Positions 61,913 through 64,000 of a stretch of 64,000 nt of DNA are shown here, piece after piece. The notes beneath the pieces are model-generated. The model was not told the origin of the DNA. It did not search any database and was given only the letters and a program-made list of their open reading frames with translations. The position numbers and the translations under genes were made by a program. Position 1 is the first letter of the stretch. Each line of letters opens with the position of its first letter. This DNA comes from JBDHHQ01 sp039586035 (GTDB lineage: Bacteria > Gemmatimonadota > Gemmatimonadetes > Longimicrobiales > Gaopeijiaceae), in assembly GCA_039586035.1 (NCBI GenBank), contig JBDHLD010000008.1, positions 47,227 to 111,226 of the forward strand. The letters run 5' to 3'.

Positions 61913-63271
61913 TCAGCTGTCGCGGACCAGATCGTACTTCTCGATCTTCTTGTAGAGGTTGGAGCGAGGCATCTCGACCTTGCGCGCCGTCTCGGAGACG
62001 TTCCAGTCGTTCTCACGGAGCTTGTGCAGGATGTAGGCGCGCTCGGCCGCTTCCTTGAAGTGGTTGAAGGTGTCGGTGCCCAACAGCTCGCCGCCCAGCT
62101 GGGCCCCGGCGCGAGCCCCCACCAGCACGTCCACGTCCCGAACCTCGACGTTGTCCCCCGTGGACAGGATCAGGAGTCGCTCCACCGTGTTTCTCAGCTC
62201 GCGGATGTTGCCCCGCCAGCTCAAGGCCTGGAGGCGCTCCACCGCTTCGGGCGAGAACCCCTTGGGCGTCACGCCGTCGCGCCTCGCCATGGTGTCGGTG
62301 AAGTGCTGCACCAGCATGGGGATGTCCTCGCGTCGTTCGCGCAAGGGGGGGACCGCGATAGGCACCACGTTGAGTCGATAGAAGAGGTCCTCGCGAAAGT
62401 CCCCCTTCTCGATCTCGCTATCCAGGTCCTTGTTGGTCGCGGCCACCACGCGGACGTCCACTTCGATGGGCTTCTGCCCGCCCACCCGGTTGACCACGCC
62501 GTGCTCGAGGGCGCGCAGGACCTTCGACTGGGCCGCCAGGGACATGTCACCGATCTCGTCCAGGAAGAGCGTTCCCCCGTCGGCCTGCTCGAACTTCCCG
62601 GCCCTGTCGGCCACAGCGCCCGTGAACGAACCCTTCAGGTGGCCGAACAGCTCGGACTCGATCAGCTCGGAAGGGATGGCCGCGCAGTTGACCTCGACGA
62701 ACGGCCCTTCGCTCCGGTTGGAGAGGCGATGAAGCGCCCGAGCCACCAGCTCCTTTCCCGTACCGTTCTCGCCGGTGATCAGAACGCGGGCGTCGGTGGG
62801 CGCCACGCGCTCCACCCGCTCCAGCACCTGCCTGACCTCGTACGACGACCCGACGATCTCGTGCCGGCTCTCGACCTCGCTTCGGAGCCGCCGGACGTCG
62901 TCGGTCAGGCCCTTCACGTCCAGGGCGTTCCGCAACGTGACGAGTAGCCGGTCCGTGTCCAGCGGCTTTTCCAGGAAGTCGTAGGCTCCCTTGCGCGTGG
63001 CTTCGACGGCGGTGCCGATGGTACCGTGGCCGCTGATCATGATGACGACGGCTCCCGGATCGGCCTCCCGCAAGCGGGCCAGTACGTCGAGGCCGTCCAT
63101 TCCGGGCATCTTCACGTCCAGGAAGGTCACGTGAGGTCGGAAGGAATCCGCCAGCTCCAGCGCGTCGGGGCCATCCTCGGCCACCGCCACGGTGTGGCCC
63201 TCGTACTCGAACAGCTGGCTCAGGGCGCTGCGGATCGACGTCTCGTCATCTACGATGAGGAGCTTGGCCAC
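61913..63271 (-). CDS. NtrC-family response regulator, sigma-54 activator
   Basis: 452 residues. REC domain with phosphoacceptor Asp52 (FLDVKMPG) and Lys in FLEKPL; AAA+ domain with Walker A GENGTGKELVAR, Walker B GGTLFLDEIGD, the sigma-54 loop as GSFTGA (usual GAFTGA, Ala to Ser), and GNIRELRNTVERLL; C-terminal Fis-type helix-turn-helix (NVSETARKVEMPRSNLYKKI). It activates sigma-54 promoters on phosphorylation. No kinase is adjacent. Upstream DNA contains two overlapping palindromes. Confidence 0.95.
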   Translation of the reverse strand: MAKLLIVDDETSIRSALSQLFEYEGHTVAVAEDGPDALELADSFRPHVTFLDVKMPGMDGLDVLARLREADPGAVVIMISGHGTIGTAVEATRKGAYDFLEKPLDTDRLLVTLRNALDVKGLTDDVRRLRSEVESRHEIVGSSYEVRQVLERVERVAPTDARVLITGENGTGKELVARALHRLSNRSEGPFVEVNCAAIPSELIESELFGHLKGSFTGAVADRAGKFEQADGGTLFLDEIGDMSLAAQSKVLRALEHGVVNRVGGQKPIEVDVRVVAATNKDLDSEIEKGDFREDLFYRLNVVPIAVPPLRERREDIPMLVQHFTDTMARRDGVTPKGFSPEAVERLQALSWRGNIRELRNTVERLLILSTGDNVEVRDVDVLVGARAGAQLGGELLGTDTFNHFKEAAERAYILHKLRENDWNVSETARKVEMPRSNLYKKIEKYDLVRDS

Positions 63272-63507
63272 GGCAATGGCTCCGGGTCAGGGATCAGAGG
63301 ACGGCGGGCATCACGGCTCGCTGGCCGGAGGTCGCGGCCCCCCAGCGAGGCCCTGGCTCCGGGGCTTCCCTTTGCCGCCCAGGTGTCACCTGTGTAGGAC
63401 ACAAGAACGGCGTGGCGGTTCCCGCGGAGGATTGCCAGGAAGCCGGCCCCGACCGCCGGGCCGGGGCTACCGCGCGGTTGGCCCGGCGGCCAGGATCCCC
63501 GTCGGCC
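63272..63507. other. Noncoding region upstream of the NtrC-type regulator
   Basis: 236 bp without a gene. It holds the inverted repeats at 63380-63403 and no recognisable sigma-54 (GG-N10-GC) or strong sigma-70 promoter. Confidence 0.5.
63380..63403. promoter_or_regulatory. Two overlapping inverted repeats upstream of the NtrC-type gene
   Basis: CAGGTG-T-CACCTG (63380-63392) overlaps TGTGT-AGG-ACACA (63391-63403). They lie about 110 bp before the regulator's start codon. Symmetry suggests an operator; the binding protein is unknown and chance cannot be excluded. Confidence 0.4.
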
Positions 63508-64000
63508 TCAGGACTCGGCCAAGAGGACCAAGCGGTCGCCCACCACGTGCGCCGAGGCGATCCCGGCCGGTAGGACCACGACCAGCGCCTCGTCCGGGAG
63601 TCCCGGACGTTCGTTCGTGCGCAAAGCCCGCACGACCTCCGGAATGAGTCGTCTTGGCAGGGGCACGCCGGCGACCTGGATCCCCTGCACTACCAGTGCC
63701 GCCGAACGGTCGCCGAATCCCATCACCGAGCCCTGGAGCTCCAGGGAGACCGGGTCCGGCAGGATCCCGGTCACGGGCCCGAGCTCCTCCAGCGCCGGGA
63801 ACTGGGACAGCGACACGTCGGCGGTCGCATAGGCGCGACCCTCGTCGAGGCGCACGCTGGGCTCCTGGAGTCCCGCCGGGACCAGGTCCGGCCGCCCGTA
63901 GCGCAGGATGCTCGTGAGCTCGAGGCCGGTCAGGGCCAGCTCGTCGTCGCCGCCCTCCAGGAAGTCCTCGATGCGCCCGAGGGCCGCCGCACCCAGCTCC
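63508..64000 (-). CDS. Unrecognised protein, C-terminal part (cut by window edge)
   Basis: At least 163 residues; the frame is open to the window end so the start is outside. Visible sequence is a mix of strand and turn elements rich in Leu, Gly and Pro (ILRYGRPDLVPAGLQEPS, RAYATADVSLSQFPALEELG, PDEALVVVLPAGIASAHVV). It contains no zinc, ATP or catalytic motif that I recognise and could be a beta-rich envelope or AsmA-like domain; that is a guess. It lies upstream of the NtrC-type gene with 236 bp between. Confidence 0.6.
   Translation of the reverse strand, partial: ELGAAALGRIEDFLEGGDDELALTGLELTSILRYGRPDLVPAGLQEPSVRLDEGRAYATADVSLSQFPALEELGPVTGILPDPVSLELQGSVMGFGDRSAALVVQGIQVAGVPLPRRLIPEVVRALRTNERPGLPDEALVVVLPAGIASAHVVGDRLVLLAES

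Overview
The window is a gene-dense, high-GC stretch (roughly two-thirds G+C by eye) of a Gram-negative-type bacterial chromosome. I infer Gemmatimonadota or a close relative, at moderate confidence. The reasons are predicted lipoproteins with lipoboxes, an outer-membrane-like protein, RseP and LepB, a compact RpoD-like sigma factor without region 1.1, an archaeal/eukaryotic-type (type 3) prolyl-tRNA synthetase and frequent GTG/TTG starts. No rRNA, tRNA, insertion sequence, prophage or CRISPR array was seen. This is mostly core chromosome; I did not find a clear new defence or mobile system.

Layout. 1-3.6 kb: the 3' end of a sigma-54 activator, a lipoprotein, a TPR protein, an outer-membrane-like protein and a RidA-family protein. 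3.6-18.1 kb, minus strand: mreB-mreC-mreD-mrdA-rodA-accD-folC-hisS-lipoprotein-membrane protein-proS-lysA-guaA, a tightly packed chain that starts with the cell-shape/elongasome genes and runs into tRNA charging and biosynthesis. 18.3-32.6 kb, minus strand: rimP-nusA-ylxQ-infB-ylxP-rbfA-truB-ribF-rpsO-pnp-M16 peptidase-ald-dut, the classical transcription/translation/RNA-processing cluster, then a coiled-coil protein and murA (to 34.0 kb). 34.4-36.3 kb: a three-gene plus-strand island of envelope-like proteins. 36.2-45 kb, minus strand: serS, an orphan histidine kinase, a UvrD/PcrA helicase and gatCAB. 45.1-48.6 kb, plus strand: receiver-only response regulator, mannose-1-phosphate guanylyltransferase, GlmU-like protein and metallo-beta-lactamase-fold protein. 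48.7-57.0 kb, minus strand: rplM-rpsI-rpsB-tsf-pyrH-frr-uppS-cdsA-dxr-rseP, coupling ribosome synthesis to isoprenoid, phospholipid and envelope functions. 57.1-64 kb: sigma factor, lepB, an aldehyde dehydrogenase, a small membrane protein, a metzincin protease, an NtrC-type regulator and a partial gene of unknown function.

The regulatory signals are the most informative part. Three near-consensus sigma-70 promoters can be read directly: before rimP, before rplM and before the receiver gene. The rimP-nusA-infB promoter is followed at once by two hairpins with U-tracts and then the rimP start codon, which looks like transcription attenuation of an operon that encodes NusA itself. rpsO and pnp are separated by a clear intrinsic terminator and a purine-rich pnp leader with repeated GCAAAGAAGCG. 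MurA carries Asp at the position of the usual fosfomycin-target Cys. The 3' ends of gatB and a zinc phospholipase-like gene overlap by 80 bp in antisense.
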